Shown here: positions 1 to 9,264 of the stretch, one piece after another
How positions within the stretch are numbered: position 1 is the first letter of the stretch
Layout: every line of letters starts with the position of its first letter
Assembly: GCF_008274625.1 (NCBI RefSeq)
Contig: NZ_VTRU01000004.1
Coordinates: forward strand, 248,001-312,000
Source of the DNA: Chryseobacterium panacisoli
GTDB taxonomy: Bacteria > Bacteroidota > Bacteroidia > Flavobacteriales > Weeksellaceae
Length of the DNA: 64,000 nucleotides
Reading direction: 5' to 3'
The notes under the pieces: generated by a model
The model's input: the letters and a program-made list of their open reading frames with translations, nothing else
Database searches by the model: none
What the model was told of the DNA's origin: nothing
Translations under genes and position numbers: made by a program

Positions 1-49
1 GTTTTGGAATCGAAGTATGTCTTTCTAACGGCACCGATAGTATTAACAT

Positions 50-87
50 TGCAAAATTATATTGCATGTACGCAATCTTTTTACGTA
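50..87 (-). promoter_or_regulatory. Palindrome plus -7 box facing off the left edge
   Basis: Read on the minus strand, an inverted repeat TACGTA-N7-TGCGTA (87-69) is followed after exactly nine bases by TAATTTTGCA (59-50), which fits the Bacteroidota -7 consensus TAnnTTTG. The same palindrome, spacing and -7 box occur before the Ro60 gene (2406-2369) and before tatD (28917-28880). The gene it would drive lies outside the window to the left. Confidence 0.55.
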
Positions 88-96
88 GTTTTATTT

Positions 97-624
97 TTAT
101 TGAAAAAATACTGATTTTATTAATTCAAACATTTTATATATTCCAAGAATAGGAATTAAAATAATTAATCCTATGAACAAGAAGATTCTTATTTTACCTA
201 AAAAAACTGTTTGAGTTTCCGGATAATTCCCTTTTTCTCTTGTTTTAGCTTTAAAAGCAGGAATGTGTTTTGTGACTTTAAAACTGTTCTGCTCAAGTTC
301 ATCCATTATTTTCATGGCATACTCATCAAGAAAATCTTTGTCACCTCTGAAAATAATGTCCTTTAAAATGGCATTTCCTGAATTGCTTAAAGACTTTCTG
401 TAAATCTCCACAGCATTTTTCATTTCATTATTCTCTGGAGCAGACAGAATCCAAAATTTACCTGCTTCATCAAGAAATCCTGCTTCAAAATAAATCTGTC
501 CTAACTTTTTTCTCAGAGATAAATCATTGGGATACTGATTGATCATATTTCTTAGCCTGTCGCATGCTTTTTTCTTTCGGCCTTCTTTAAGATCCTGTTC
601 AATTCTGTAAAATAAATTTCCCAT
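97..624 (-). CDS. DUF6584-like protein with C-terminal membrane anchor
   Basis: The 175-residue protein begins with a helical region (about 1-60) like one tetratricopeptide-type unit: RLRNMINQYPNDLSLRKKLG followed by IYFEAGFLDEAGKFW. The 'LR.KLG.IYFEAG...EAGKFW' pattern is what I know from DUF6584 proteins, which have no assigned function. Residues about 145-172 form one strongly hydrophobic helix, so the protein is probably tail-anchored in the inner membrane. It lies alone, between the palindromic promoter of an off-window gene and the 3' end of the Ro60 gene, all on the minus strand. The family call is from memory of the motif. Confidence 0.6.
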   Translation of the reverse strand: MGNLFYRIEQDLKEGRKKKACDRLRNMINQYPNDLSLRKKLGQIYFEAGFLDEAGKFWILSAPENNEMKNAVEIYRKSLSNSGNAILKDIIFRGDKDFLDEYAMKIMDELEQNSFKVTKHIPAFKAKTREKGNYPETQTVFLGKIRIFLFIGLIILIPILGIYKMFELIKSVFFQ

Positions 625-793
625 AATTTTTAAGCAACTTTATTTAAATATTTGTTCGTTTTGCCTTGAAGCAAAAGAACCAAAAGTTCAAGACCTGGAA
701 ACGCCGGCTAAAAACAATCTCTACTCTCTAAAAATTCTAAACTCGTACGGATTTACAACTGATTTATTATGTTATTTTTAAAAGCAGTGCCAG

Positions 794-2335
794 CTACAGC
801 ACTACTTTTTGAATCATTTTCACTGCAGATTTCTTGTCTTCCAAAGCATTCAGTACATCGAAAATTTTGTCTGACCAACCTGCAATAAGGTATACATCAT
901 TCTTTCTGACATCAAGTGGCTGTTGACCATAACCTGCCAGGTCAAAAATATACAGTTTTGCATGAGGAGCGATGGCTTTATATCTATTCCAAAGGTCTTC
1001 AAAAGAGTTTCTGCTTCCAGTGCTGTTCCACATCTGAGTATCGGTAAAAAGCATTACTTTATCTACCTGTTCTTTTCTTTTGATCAGATCTTCGATAACC
1101 AGATAACCATTGGTAGAATAGCCCACTTCACCTTCTCGTTTATAAAATGCGTCTACATTTCTTAAAATACCGTTTTTAGGCATTGGAACTCTTAACCAAC
1201 GGTCACCAAAGATACCTGTTACCACGTTTTTACATTGTGACTGCAAAATCATAGACATCAGCAAACCGATATCATACAGCAAAATTTTACTTTTATTGGA
1301 AACTGCTTTCTGCATAGAACCGGATACATCCGCAGCGATCACTACCGAAGTATCAAAACCAAAGCCTTTGATATTTTTAGCACTTACCACCACAGCATCT
1401 TCCAATGCCTCCAATACTGAAGCCAAATAAGGAGAATCTATAGTCTTTAATTCTCGGTAAGCCGCCAGAAATCTGAATGGGAGCTGCTTTGAATTGGATA
1501 CTGCTCTTTCATCAGAAAGATATCTGCAGACTTTATTCATGGCATCACATGATACTCCGGCTTCCAGGATATTCCTCAGGTTTCTCATGGTTGCCATATA
1601 GCCCAATTTGTTGCTGAAGATCAGTTCTTCCCATTTGTTTTTGAAAGCCAGTTTTCTTTCTGTATCATCTGCAAATTTCGTCTGACCCAAAACAGAAAGT
1701 TCAACTTCCCATGTATAAGGGGTTTCCAGTGTATTATTGGCAATTTTATTGAAAACAGATTGTTGATTTTCATCTTTAGCTTTCGGATGAACCAGAAAGA
1801 GTGCGTCTTTCAGAGTTACTTCTGCTTTCCTGTTGTATTTTGCAAACTGATATTCATCGAATTTATTAAATGATTTCACCAAACCTTTCTGAATCTGCTT
1901 TGACAGTCTGTTCAGTTTTTTGGTATCTGTTCTTTTATTTGCAAGCTGATAGTAAGCCAGTAATTCTGTAATTTCATCGGCTCTCTGTACTACTTTATCT
2001 ACTGTTTTACTTACCAGATCCGTACCGGAAGCCTGCTTCGCCAGTTCGGTAGTCAATACCAATGGAATGGAACGCAGATACATATCTTTTCTTGCATACA
2101 CCGCCAGTTTAGCTACAAATTCGGGATCATTTTTTTTGATCAGAGACTGGATTCTTTTCAATCTGTCATTTCCTTTTTCATAGTTGGTATCTGAAAGTCC
2201 TGTTGTAACAACAGCACTATACAATTCTTCGGCAGGTGTCATCGCATACGCTTTTGCACCTTCGTAGTTCAGTACTACTTTAGTTTCTCTTTTTAAAAAA
2301 TTAAATTTCATGGTTACTGTTTTTTGGTTAAACAT
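794..2335 (-). CDS. rsr: Ro60 / TROVE domain RNA-binding protein (Rsr)
   Basis: A 513-residue bacterial homologue of the Ro60 autoantigen. Residues about 20-320 form the TROVE helical ring that binds Y RNAs and ends of misfolded RNAs; 'AMTPAEELYSAVVTTGLSD' and 'LVLTTELAK' are recognisable family segments. Residues about 328-505 are a von Willebrand A domain with an intact MIDAS, DVSGS at 336-340. Length is normal for the family. In other bacteria Ro60 works with Y RNA and 3'-to-5' exonucleases in RNA quality control and stress survival. A second in-frame ATG eight codons downstream (2311) is an alternative start. The upstream palindrome suggests regulation shared with tatD. No rtcB or rtcA is in the window. 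Confidence 0.93.
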   Translation of the reverse strand: MFNQKTVTMKFNFLKRETKVVLNYEGAKAYAMTPAEELYSAVVTTGLSDTNYEKGNDRLKRIQSLIKKNDPEFVAKLAVYARKDMYLRSIPLVLTTELAKQASGTDLVSKTVDKVVQRADEITELLAYYQLANKRTDTKKLNRLSKQIQKGLVKSFNKFDEYQFAKYNRKAEVTLKDALFLVHPKAKDENQQSVFNKIANNTLETPYTWEVELSVLGQTKFADDTERKLAFKNKWEELIFSNKLGYMATMRNLRNILEAGVSCDAMNKVCRYLSDERAVSNSKQLPFRFLAAYRELKTIDSPYLASVLEALEDAVVVSAKNIKGFGFDTSVVIAADVSGSMQKAVSNKSKILLYDIGLLMSMILQSQCKNVVTGIFGDRWLRVPMPKNGILRNVDAFYKREGEVGYSTNGYLVIEDLIKRKEQVDKVMLFTDTQMWNSTGSRNSFEDLWNRYKAIAPHAKLYIFDLAGYGQQPLDVRKNDVYLIAGWSDKIFDVLNALEDKKSAVKMIQKVVL

Positions 2336-2368
2336 TGGAAGAATCGATACTTCCTCTCTGATTTCTGA

Positions 2369-2406
2369 TGCAAAGTAAAAACAGTATTACGCAGTCTTTT
2401 TGCGTA
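2369..2406 (-). promoter_or_regulatory. Palindromic operator and -7 box of the Ro60 gene
   Basis: A perfect inverted repeat TACGCA-N7-TGCGTA (2388-2406) lies nine bases upstream of TTACTTTGCA (2378-2369 on the minus strand), a near match to the flavobacterial -7 box, 34 bases before the Ro60 start codon. The layout matches the copies at 50-87 and 28880-28917 to the base. Confidence 0.6.
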
Positions 2407-2477
2407 GAAAATTTTTCTTTGATTTTTTTTGTTTTTTGAGTAATTCTTACTGATTTAGATGTTTGCGCAGATTTTAA

Positions 2478-2541
2478 ATTTCGGCTAAAGCCTGATTAAT
2501 AAAAATTTTATAAGGCGGGCTAAAGCCCGCCCCTACTGAAT
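2478..2541. repeat. Palindromic intergenic repeat (GGCGGGC-TAAA-GCCCGCC)
   Basis: A GC-rich perfect palindrome (2514-2531) is embedded in AT-rich spacer and preceded by a second small palindrome, GGCTAAAGCC (2483-2492). It resembles dispersed extragenic palindromes known from Chryseobacterium genomes. It lies between the divergent Ro60 and VOC genes, so it is not an obvious terminator for either. Confidence 0.5.
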
Positions 2542-2687
2542 TGATATGGAAAAACAGATATTGATATTTACGAACAACCTAATCTCTAATTATAAAATCC
2601 TTCTATCATTCATTTTCAATAAAGAAATCATCTCTGATCTGTTTTTCAGAAAGGGTTTTCTAGTTTTGTTATTAATAAAATCAGGTT

Positions 2688-3140
2688 ATGATTAAAGGAA
2701 TATATGAGACTCATGTTCAGGTGAGCAATCTGGAAAATGCGATACAATTTTATACAGAAGTATTAGGATTGAAACTGGCTCACAGAGATGAAACCAGACC
2801 GATTGCTTTTTTATGGGTTGGAGAAGGGAAAGAATTTATGCTGGGTTTGTGGGAACAGAAGGAGAACCTTCAGACGAGGCACTTTGCCTTTTCCAGCGGC
2901 AAGGAAGATATTTTAAACTATTCAGTAGAGTTTTTAGAAAATAAAGATTTAAAGCCCTACAATTTCTTAAAAAATGGAAGTGTTGAACCAATGGTATTTG
3001 CATGGATGCCGGCACTGGCTATTTATTTCAATGATCCGGATGGAAACCAGCTTGAATTTATCTCTATTCTTGAAGGAGAAAGTAAACCGGAATTGGGGGT
3101 ACTTAGCTATGAGGAATGGATGAACCAGGTAAAAAATTAA
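2688..3140 (+). CDS. VOC-superfamily (glyoxalase/bleomycin-resistance fold) protein
   Basis: The 150-residue protein has the two beta-alpha-beta-beta-beta halves of the vicinal oxygen chelate fold: 'THVQVSNLENAIQFYTEVLGLKLA' begins the first and 'AIYFNDPDGNQLEFISI' ends the second. The metal-ligand candidates are His9 and the Glu of 'NQLEFI'. Substrate cannot be told from sequence; the family includes glyoxalases, dioxygenases and resistance proteins. It is a single gene transcribed away from the Ro60 gene and converging on the SWIM gene. Confidence 0.8.
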   Translation: MIKGIYETHVQVSNLENAIQFYTEVLGLKLAHRDETRPIAFLWVGEGKEFMLGLWEQKENLQTRHFAFSSGKEDILNYSVEFLENKDLKPYNFLKNGSVEPMVFAWMPALAIYFNDPDGNQLEFISILEGESKPELGVLSYEEWMNQVKN

Positions 3141-3282
3141 TATAAATATTCTGTTAGATGCTGATATAATGCAGAGGCGTAAGAAATCAAAAATCTAAGG
3201 GAATCAGAATTGAATCCTTATTTAACAAATTTTTTGCGTCCCTGCCACTGTCCAAAATAATAAAATCAGACAGGAATAGATT

Positions 3283-4626
3283 TTAACCGTTTACCAGTTT
3301 CTTTACTGCCAACATGTGTTTACAGGGACCTCTTTCTCCCTGATATTTACTAAACCATTCGCAGGTACAGCGTTCTTTTTCTTCTTCAATGATTACCGTA
3401 TGATGTACACCTGTTCCTTCTACTCTGGCTTCTGTTCTTTCTTTGTTGCCATTTAAAATTTCTACTTTTCCACCTTCTATCAGCTTTTCGGCATTTTTTA
3501 TACGGGGATTGAGGCCGATAATACGACTCAGTTTAAAAGGAAGCCGGCGGTAGAAAAATTCATGATCATCAAGATCATAGCCAAGTAATCCCATTGCAGC
3601 AAGTCTTCCGGTAATATTTTCAGCTCTGTCAAAACTGATATTCTCTTCCAAAGCAAATCTATCCGGATTAAAAGATTGATTGGCATAAGCATACTTATCC
3701 AAAGCATCAATCCACTCATCAGAAACCTCAGAAATCAGGCTTTCCAGAACAGCTCCTTCTCCTGAGAAACCTCTCCAGCTTTCTCTTGACAAAGAAAAAC
3801 TGAATCTGATAAGTCCCATATAAAGCTGCCAGGTTGTAGACTGCATATCAGCATGTGAAAAAACCTGCAGAGAATCAATATAAGGAAGCAGAGGTTCTAA
3901 AAGACGAAGCCTGTGAAGCCCGCCTATACAAACCGCATCCGCAGATTTTACCGGAGAAAAAATAGGTTTATTTCCTCTCACAATCAGATAATAATCGGAC
4001 TTTACAACTCCTTTCGGCATCCCGCGGAACAATTGCTGGGTCTGAATTTTATTGAAAGTATAACGTTTTTCGGATTCCGACAAATATATCTGAACCGTTC
4101 CCAATCCTTTGATCCATTTTACCGGCAAAGGGACTTTTCTTTCTATTACTTTTTCTTCTTCTTTATACAGACCCACTTCTTTATCACCTACAGAAAGCAT
4201 AATTTTTTCATTCGGACGGATACTTCCCAGGGCAGTTATCATAGACTGGTTAAAATCGACATTCGTAGTTCCATTTTCCAGGAATTCTCCTTCCAAACCA
4301 TCAGGCAGTATGTCAACTCTTGCGTAGACTCCTGCACAGTGAGAAAAACCTTCAAAGCGTAATCTTTGATTTCCGGCTGTTACTATCGGATCTTTGAGAA
4401 GCGCCATCTGAAACGGAGACAGGTTAAAGCTGGATTTCACAATATTAGAAAGTGTAATCAGGCAGCGTGCTAAAATAAAAGGCTGCCCGACATTTCCCCA
4501 GAAAAAACATGGTACATCGGTATTTTTATGTACCTCGCTGTATTTAGCGAGAAAAAGTTCTTCAAGCGCATCTTTCCTTACTAAAGAGGATACTCCCGAA
4601 TAGTTGTAAATAAGTGTACCCTCCAT
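3283..4626 (-). CDS. SWIM zinc-finger protein
   Basis: The 447-residue protein ends in a SWIM zinc finger with the CxC...CxH ligands: 'CTCEWFSKY' then 'GPCKHMLAVKK' at about 418-440. SWIM fingers bind nucleic acids or proteins. The first 400 residues have no domain I can name. The gene follows the large helical-repeat gene with a three-base gap, so the two are translationally linked. In other bacteria (for example the E. coli yeh cluster) SWIM proteins occur with MoxR ATPases and vWA proteins, which fits the MoxR/vWA genes at 19-25 kb, though these are not adjacent here. Confidence 0.8.
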   Translation of the reverse strand: MEGTLIYNYSGVSSLVRKDALEELFLAKYSEVHKNTDVPCFFWGNVGQPFILARCLITLSNIVKSSFNLSPFQMALLKDPIVTAGNQRLRFEGFSHCAGVYARVDILPDGLEGEFLENGTTNVDFNQSMITALGSIRPNEKIMLSVGDKEVGLYKEEEKVIERKVPLPVKWIKGLGTVQIYLSESEKRYTFNKIQTQQLFRGMPKGVVKSDYYLIVRGNKPIFSPVKSADAVCIGGLHRLRLLEPLLPYIDSLQVFSHADMQSTTWQLYMGLIRFSFSLSRESWRGFSGEGAVLESLISEVSDEWIDALDKYAYANQSFNPDRFALEENISFDRAENITGRLAAMGLLGYDLDDHEFFYRRLPFKLSRIIGLNPRIKNAEKLIEGGKVEILNGNKERTEARVEGTGVHHTVIIEEEKERCTCEWFSKYQGERGPCKHMLAVKKLVNG

Positions 4627-4629
4627 AAT

Positions 4630-7326
4630 CTATCTTTTCAAAAGAAGACTGCAGATTTTTTTCAGACTCGAGTTTTCTTTCCAGCTATCCAGTTTCCCGA
4701 TTATCTCTCTATTGGCTTCTGAATGATTTAAGGCCAATACTTCATGGTAGATCTCCAGAATCTTTTTCAGATTGGTAACGGGTGTTTCCATTTGAAGCAA
4801 TACATTGGAAATCAATTCTTCCAGGGCAATATTATGATTCTTACTTACATTCAGCATGTGATGCTGCATAAGGTCTGTCAATCTTTTAACAGGTGCCCAT
4901 TCCAATTTTTCATGCAGACCGATTACTCTTCCTAACCATGCATTATCCATCGTTTGGGAAGAAACGTGTTCCAGCCAAATTTCAGCTGCTGTACCACGAA
5001 TGGTTTTATCACTGTCCAGGAAAATAGTTCCTAAGAACAGATATCCGATTTCGTCCAAAGGTTTTTTGATCTGATAAAGCGCATTTGCTGTATTCAAAAC
5101 CAGGCTTCTTTCATAAACTTCGGCAATTCCTGAAAAGAAAAGGCAGTGCTTGATTACTTTTGCCAAAGCATTTGCCGGAGTATTTGGAAAGCACAGCATC
5201 AAAGCAGGTATTTCGGTAAGTTCTTTCTGTTCGGCAATGAAATATTCCATGAATAAAGGGTCTTTCCTTTTTACAAGATGATATTTGGGAAGAACAATCT
5301 TCAGCTCTACAGGATAATATGAGTTTTTCTTATTATCGATGGTTTTCCATTTGTAGACCCCTGAAAAGAATTCTACAGGAATATCATCATATCCAAAACT
5401 GCTGAATTCTTCAAACACAGTTTCCGGTGAACGGGTAATCCCCGCAGTCATCCACCATGAAGGGTGTTCAAATTTTCCTTCCGGCTTGGCATTTTTGCCA
5501 AAAAAGAAAAGTAACAATTCTTTATATTCTCCTTTTAATCTTTTTTCAGCTTCTATGATAGCTTCCGAAGTATTGTCTAAGGCACAACGCTGCAATGCCA
5601 GCTGAATATCCAGATGATGGGGTACAATATTGTTATTCTGATAGCTCTCCAACCTTTCCACCAGTACAACAGGGGAAATCCAGCATGGAGCATGAGTAAC
5701 CGGGAATAATAACGGGAGCTTATCTCCTGATTTTATTTTTTCATAAGCATAAATAGCAAGCTCTTTAAACGCGATTCTGGCAGGACAATCTGCTCCCACA
5801 TTTTCAATCGGTCCCAATTTTTTCTGATAATTGGAATAAGATTCTCTTGCCGCCTCCTCTTCTTGAGTCTTATGGTAAATCTTTTCCAGGTTTTTAAGCT
5901 GAATCGGATATTTCTCCAGTAAATCCAAGCCATAATTGATAATAGCATTGCACAGTAAAACATTCAGATAAGGAACTTCCCATTTCGCAATTGTTTTACA
6001 GGCTTTCAAAAATACCGGTTCTATTAATTTCACAGACTCAGCATTTACATCGCCGGCAAAACGGATAAATCCGGCCAAAGCAATATCACAATGCTGGCTG
6101 TATGGATCATCTATGGCCAGAGGAAGATAAAACATCAGATCTTCAAAGTTCTGAAGTACTGTCACAGCATTTTCCTCTGTGGTCAGGGATAGTTTTTTCG
6201 AAGCTATTGTCTCAAGCTCCGGTTGTGTTTCTTCAATATATTTTATCAGAAGAGGGCGTACATTAGTCAGTATATTATCTGAATAATGTGAAAGAGCTTC
6301 TATGATATTTTCTGAAGCCGGAATATATTTAAGGATGATTTTCGCCGCTTTTGACTGTACGCCATCATCTTTGCTTACAAATGCTGTACTTAAAGCCATT
6401 CCCAACATTTCAGGATCAATTTTCTTTCTCTGGAATATTTTTTCGGTCAGCACCAGACTGGAAACAACCACTGTTTTTACTTCCGAACTCAATAGATTCG
6501 GAAGGTAATGGGAAAATTCATCATTTTTAAAATCGGGAACTCCAACAATTTTTTTCAAATGTGATAATATGGTATTCACAGCTTTTGACTGTGAGGAAGC
6601 CAGCCCTGCAAGCAATTCATCCTGCAGCTCAGAAAGTTCTTCTTCAGTTGGTTTTAAGGATGTAAATGCATCCATAAACCAGCCTGTAACATTTTTATTA
6701 AAATTTCTGTTGGAAGCCAGAAGACATTCTTTCAAAAATCTTTTTCTTTCAATCTTTTTTTCTGTGATCAGCTTCTGAACAATAGGGAACCATTCTTTAC
6801 GGAAGGGTAAAGATTTGGAAGGATATTCACATAAATACCAAAAGTGTGTATTAAGGGTTTCGGGATGACGGTCTAGTTCAGCCGGATAATTGCTCAGATG
6901 ATGTCCCAGCAATTCCGGTTTGGGCTGTACATAGCCTTTTTCTGTCCATCCTAAAATATCTTTATAGTTAAACGCCGTAAATTCAGCTTCTACAGATTCA
7001 TTGATAAAGTCTGAAAACCATTCCGGGCAGCCCCACTCCAGAATCTGCTCGGTCTGTTCTGCGTTACGGAAAAGACTCCAGTAGTTTTTACCGAAATTCT
7101 TTTTGTCCATGCAGACAAATGAAGCAATATCAATAATGGAATGTTGGCTTACAGATCCTGCCGTGTGGTAGGAGTTTTTAGTCATTACAATTTTACTGAT
7201 TTCCCTGTCCATTTTCTTTATAGAGGGCACCAGCGTTTTCCTTTCTTCAATACTAAGCTCTTTTAGAAAGGGGATAATCTCATGTATTTTTTCCTCATTA
7301 AGGATCTCATAAAGTCTTTCTTTCAT
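4630..7326 (-). CDS. Large HEAT-like helical-repeat protein (DUF6493-like)
   Basis: An 898-residue, almost entirely helical protein with no signal peptide, membrane segment or catalytic motif that I can see. Short repeated helix pairs, such as 'SKAAKIILKYIPASENIIEALSHY' spread over 310-350, suggest a HEAT/ARM scaffold. The N-terminal segment 'IIPFLKELSIEERKTLVPSI' is repeated in the shorter neighbour at 7421-8212. The association with a SWIM protein matches what I remember of the DUF6493 family. Probably a scaffold or RNA/protein-binding partner of the SWIM protein. Confidence 0.6.
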   Translation of the reverse strand: MKERLYEILNEEKIHEIIPFLKELSIEERKTLVPSIKKMDREISKIVMTKNSYHTAGSVSQHSIIDIASFVCMDKKNFGKNYWSLFRNAEQTEQILEWGCPEWFSDFINESVEAEFTAFNYKDILGWTEKGYVQPKPELLGHHLSNYPAELDRHPETLNTHFWYLCEYPSKSLPFRKEWFPIVQKLITEKKIERKRFLKECLLASNRNFNKNVTGWFMDAFTSLKPTEEELSELQDELLAGLASSQSKAVNTILSHLKKIVGVPDFKNDEFSHYLPNLLSSEVKTVVVSSLVLTEKIFQRKKIDPEMLGMALSTAFVSKDDGVQSKAAKIILKYIPASENIIEALSHYSDNILTNVRPLLIKYIEETQPELETIASKKLSLTTEENAVTVLQNFEDLMFYLPLAIDDPYSQHCDIALAGFIRFAGDVNAESVKLIEPVFLKACKTIAKWEVPYLNVLLCNAIINYGLDLLEKYPIQLKNLEKIYHKTQEEEAARESYSNYQKKLGPIENVGADCPARIAFKELAIYAYEKIKSGDKLPLLFPVTHAPCWISPVVLVERLESYQNNNIVPHHLDIQLALQRCALDNTSEAIIEAEKRLKGEYKELLLFFFGKNAKPEGKFEHPSWWMTAGITRSPETVFEEFSSFGYDDIPVEFFSGVYKWKTIDNKKNSYYPVELKIVLPKYHLVKRKDPLFMEYFIAEQKELTEIPALMLCFPNTPANALAKVIKHCLFFSGIAEVYERSLVLNTANALYQIKKPLDEIGYLFLGTIFLDSDKTIRGTAAEIWLEHVSSQTMDNAWLGRVIGLHEKLEWAPVKRLTDLMQHHMLNVSKNHNIALEELISNVLLQMETPVTNLKKILEIYHEVLALNHSEANREIIGKLDSWKENSSLKKICSLLLKR

Positions 7327-7420
7327 GCGCTTCTAATTTGATGTATAAATTTGTTTCAGGTTATTCATTTTTTCCATTCTTCTGGCAGTCCGATCATTGT
7401 CTTGGCCTGGTTCTGCTATA

Positions 7421-8212
7421 TCAGCCATAACAAAGCTCAGGGGGCTTTTTAACATTAAAAACTGATTTTTCAACAGCTGAAAGAATGGGGATCAGCAGTT
7501 TTCTGAAAGCGATATTGCAATTGTTAATCAGGTTGATAAGTTTTAAAAACCTTTCTGTAAATCTCTTTACTTTTGTCCATTCAAAACTGACCTTTTTACC
7601 GATTGATATTTCTAATCTCTGTTTCTTAAAATCATCCGAAACCATCTTGTTTAATAAGGCTTCAAAAGCCGTACCAGAGAGTGTTTCGTATTTATTAAAC
7701 AGCTCCAAAAAGAGGAATAAATAAGGCTCCTGCAGCGAAGATAAATCCAGCTTCATCCAAACATCAGGAAGTGAAATTTCTTCCTCGGTATTATATTGAT
7801 ATACAGCACCTGATAAAATTTCATTGCTTTTCATTGAAAAAAAAGAATCTGAAAAACAAACTTTCTCATATAAAATTTTGATCAGGCCATTATGATAAAC
7901 ACTATGATAAGAATTGAATAGATTGTTCAAAAAAGAAGTATTTTCAGGAAGGTGATTTTCAAAGAATTCGTCGACAAAATAAGCCGGTATTATAACATAT
8001 CCGGATTTGTCTTTGTACTCATTTCCCGCTTTGCAGCAAAACAAAGAAGCCCATACAGAAATTGTATTGTGGCTCAGTTTTTTATTATTATATTTTTTTA
8101 AAAGAGCAACAACTTCTTTTTTATCTTTTGGTGTAAGCTTTTTAAGAAAAGGAATCATTTCCTCTATTTTATAGTTTAAATTTTTCACCTCAAAAACACC
8201 ATCAACAAGCAT
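7421..8212 (-). CDS. Truncated paralog of the large helical-repeat protein
   Basis: The 263-residue protein starts with 'EEMIPFLKKLTPKDKKEVVA', clearly similar to the first 30 residues of the 898-residue protein just downstream, and shares its helical character over about 220 residues before stopping. It therefore looks like a partial tandem duplication that kept an open frame, or a remnant losing function. It precedes the long gene by 94 bases on the same strand. The true start could be a later ATG, since the first ten residues are not shared. Function unknown. Confidence 0.55.
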   Translation of the reverse strand: MLVDGVFEVKNLNYKIEEMIPFLKKLTPKDKKEVVALLKKYNNKKLSHNTISVWASLFCCKAGNEYKDKSGYVIIPAYFVDEFFENHLPENTSFLNNLFNSYHSVYHNGLIKILYEKVCFSDSFFSMKSNEILSGAVYQYNTEEEISLPDVWMKLDLSSLQEPYLFLFLELFNKYETLSGTAFEALLNKMVSDDFKKQRLEISIGKKVSFEWTKVKRFTERFLKLINLINNCNIAFRKLLIPILSAVEKSVFNVKKPPELCYG

Positions 8213-8542
8213 AAATTCATTCTTATCAGCTAAAATAAAAAAATTTGACTGACAGACAGTAAATTATCCCATTAAAGTGAATTTTTTAACAAAATATTAA
8301 GTTAATAAAAGAACTGGCACCATCATTTAGACAGCATAAAAACAATTCCCTGTTTAAAGATATATTAGTAAAAAAGTAGCTAAATACTCTCTACTTTGAC
8401 ATTTACACATTATTTAGTGTCTTAATTTTAGAATTTGTGATCCCTTATGTTAAAACCATTCTATTATATAGATACGTTAATTTTATTTAAAATATAAAAA
8501 TCCGGATTGTAATTCATTAAATTTTATATCCTTACAAAATAA
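8213..8542. other. AT-rich intergenic region without recognised gene
   Basis: About 330 bases between the exonuclease operon's terminator and the helical-repeat gene. I see no ORF with coding character, no tRNA and no repeat. It presumably carries the promoter for 7421-8212, but I could not pick a convincing -7 box. Confidence 0.4.
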
Positions 8543-8574
8543 AAAAGACCGTCTCAAAGTATGAGACAGTCTTC
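8543..8574 (-). terminator. Intrinsic terminator of the RNA-processing cassette
   Basis: Minus-strand hairpin with arms AAGACTGTCTCA and TGAGACGGTCTT (one G-U pair) followed by a T run. It lies 36 bases after the stop of the first exonuclease gene, so it would end transcription of the 14596-8611 gene series. Confidence 0.8.
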
Positions 8575-8610
8575 ATTTTTAAATTGATCTGTTATAACTT
8601 CAGATTTTAT

Positions 8611-9162
8611 TTAATAATTCTTAAGGCACCAATGCAGAATCTTTGCAATGTTTTTGGCATCATCCACTCCTCTGTGGTGGGTGCCTTCCAGTGTAAGTCC
8701 CAATTCTCCCAAAGCCCTGTTCATCCCAACGCTTTTTCTGATGGTAGGGTGAGTTTGTCCGAATAATGTTTTCACATTGATATGGTCATCACTCATAGGA
8801 TAATCTGTGTAGAACCTTCTTGCCTGGTTCTGCAGCATATTCAGATCATAGTTTCCATAGCTGGCCCACGTCAGGTCTTCTGAATCATATTCTGCTCTCA
8901 GGATATCGAATGCATCATCCAGCATGATTCCTTCATTATCCAGCATATTTTGGGTAAGAGTAGTAAGCTCTGTACAGAACGGACTTACTTTTGAGTATTG
9001 GGGTTTTATTAAAATCCCCTCATTTTTGGAGATCTTCCCGGTCTTTGCGTTCATAATGCATACCCCGATTTCAATGATCTCGCTTTCCTGACCTCTTGGC
9101 GGGTGGCTTTCCCAACATGTTGCTTCGAGGTCTACTATTAATACATTTTCTGTTGTTTTCAC
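8611..9162 (-). CDS. DEDDh 3'-5' exonuclease, ERI1/3'hExo-like
   Basis: A 183-residue single-domain exonuclease. ExoI is 'VDLEATCWE' (Asp11, Glu13), ExoII is 'SYGNYDLNML' (Asp106) and ExoIII is 'THHRGVDDAKNIA' (His162 or 163, Asp167), giving a complete DEDDh site. The 'DLEATCW' start and 'HHRGVDDA' end are characteristic of the ERI-1 / 3'hExo branch, which trims structured RNA 3' ends, rather than of DnaQ proofreading subunits. It is the last gene of a minus-strand series and is paralogous to the next gene upstream. An RNA substrate is inferred from family and context. Confidence 0.85.
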   Translation of the reverse strand: MKTTENVLIVDLEATCWESHPPRGQESEIIEIGVCIMNAKTGKISKNEGILIKPQYSKVSPFCTELTTLTQNMLDNEGIMLDDAFDILRAEYDSEDLTWASYGNYDLNMLQNQARRFYTDYPMSDDHINVKTLFGQTHPTIRKSVGMNRALGELGLTLEGTHHRGVDDAKNIAKILHWCLKNY

Positions 9163-9264
9163 TTGTTTAAAATTTAATTGTTAAAGGATGGAAGATGAAT
9201 GTGGGAAGTTTTACGGCATGCAATTTACTTCCAGCCCCCAGCTTCAGTCTTCCATCTTAATTAT

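Noticed and set aside
3913..4362. Plus-strand ORF of 149 codons inside the SWIM gene
   Set aside because: Antisense shadow of a well-supported minus-strand gene, with no start context and no family similarity.
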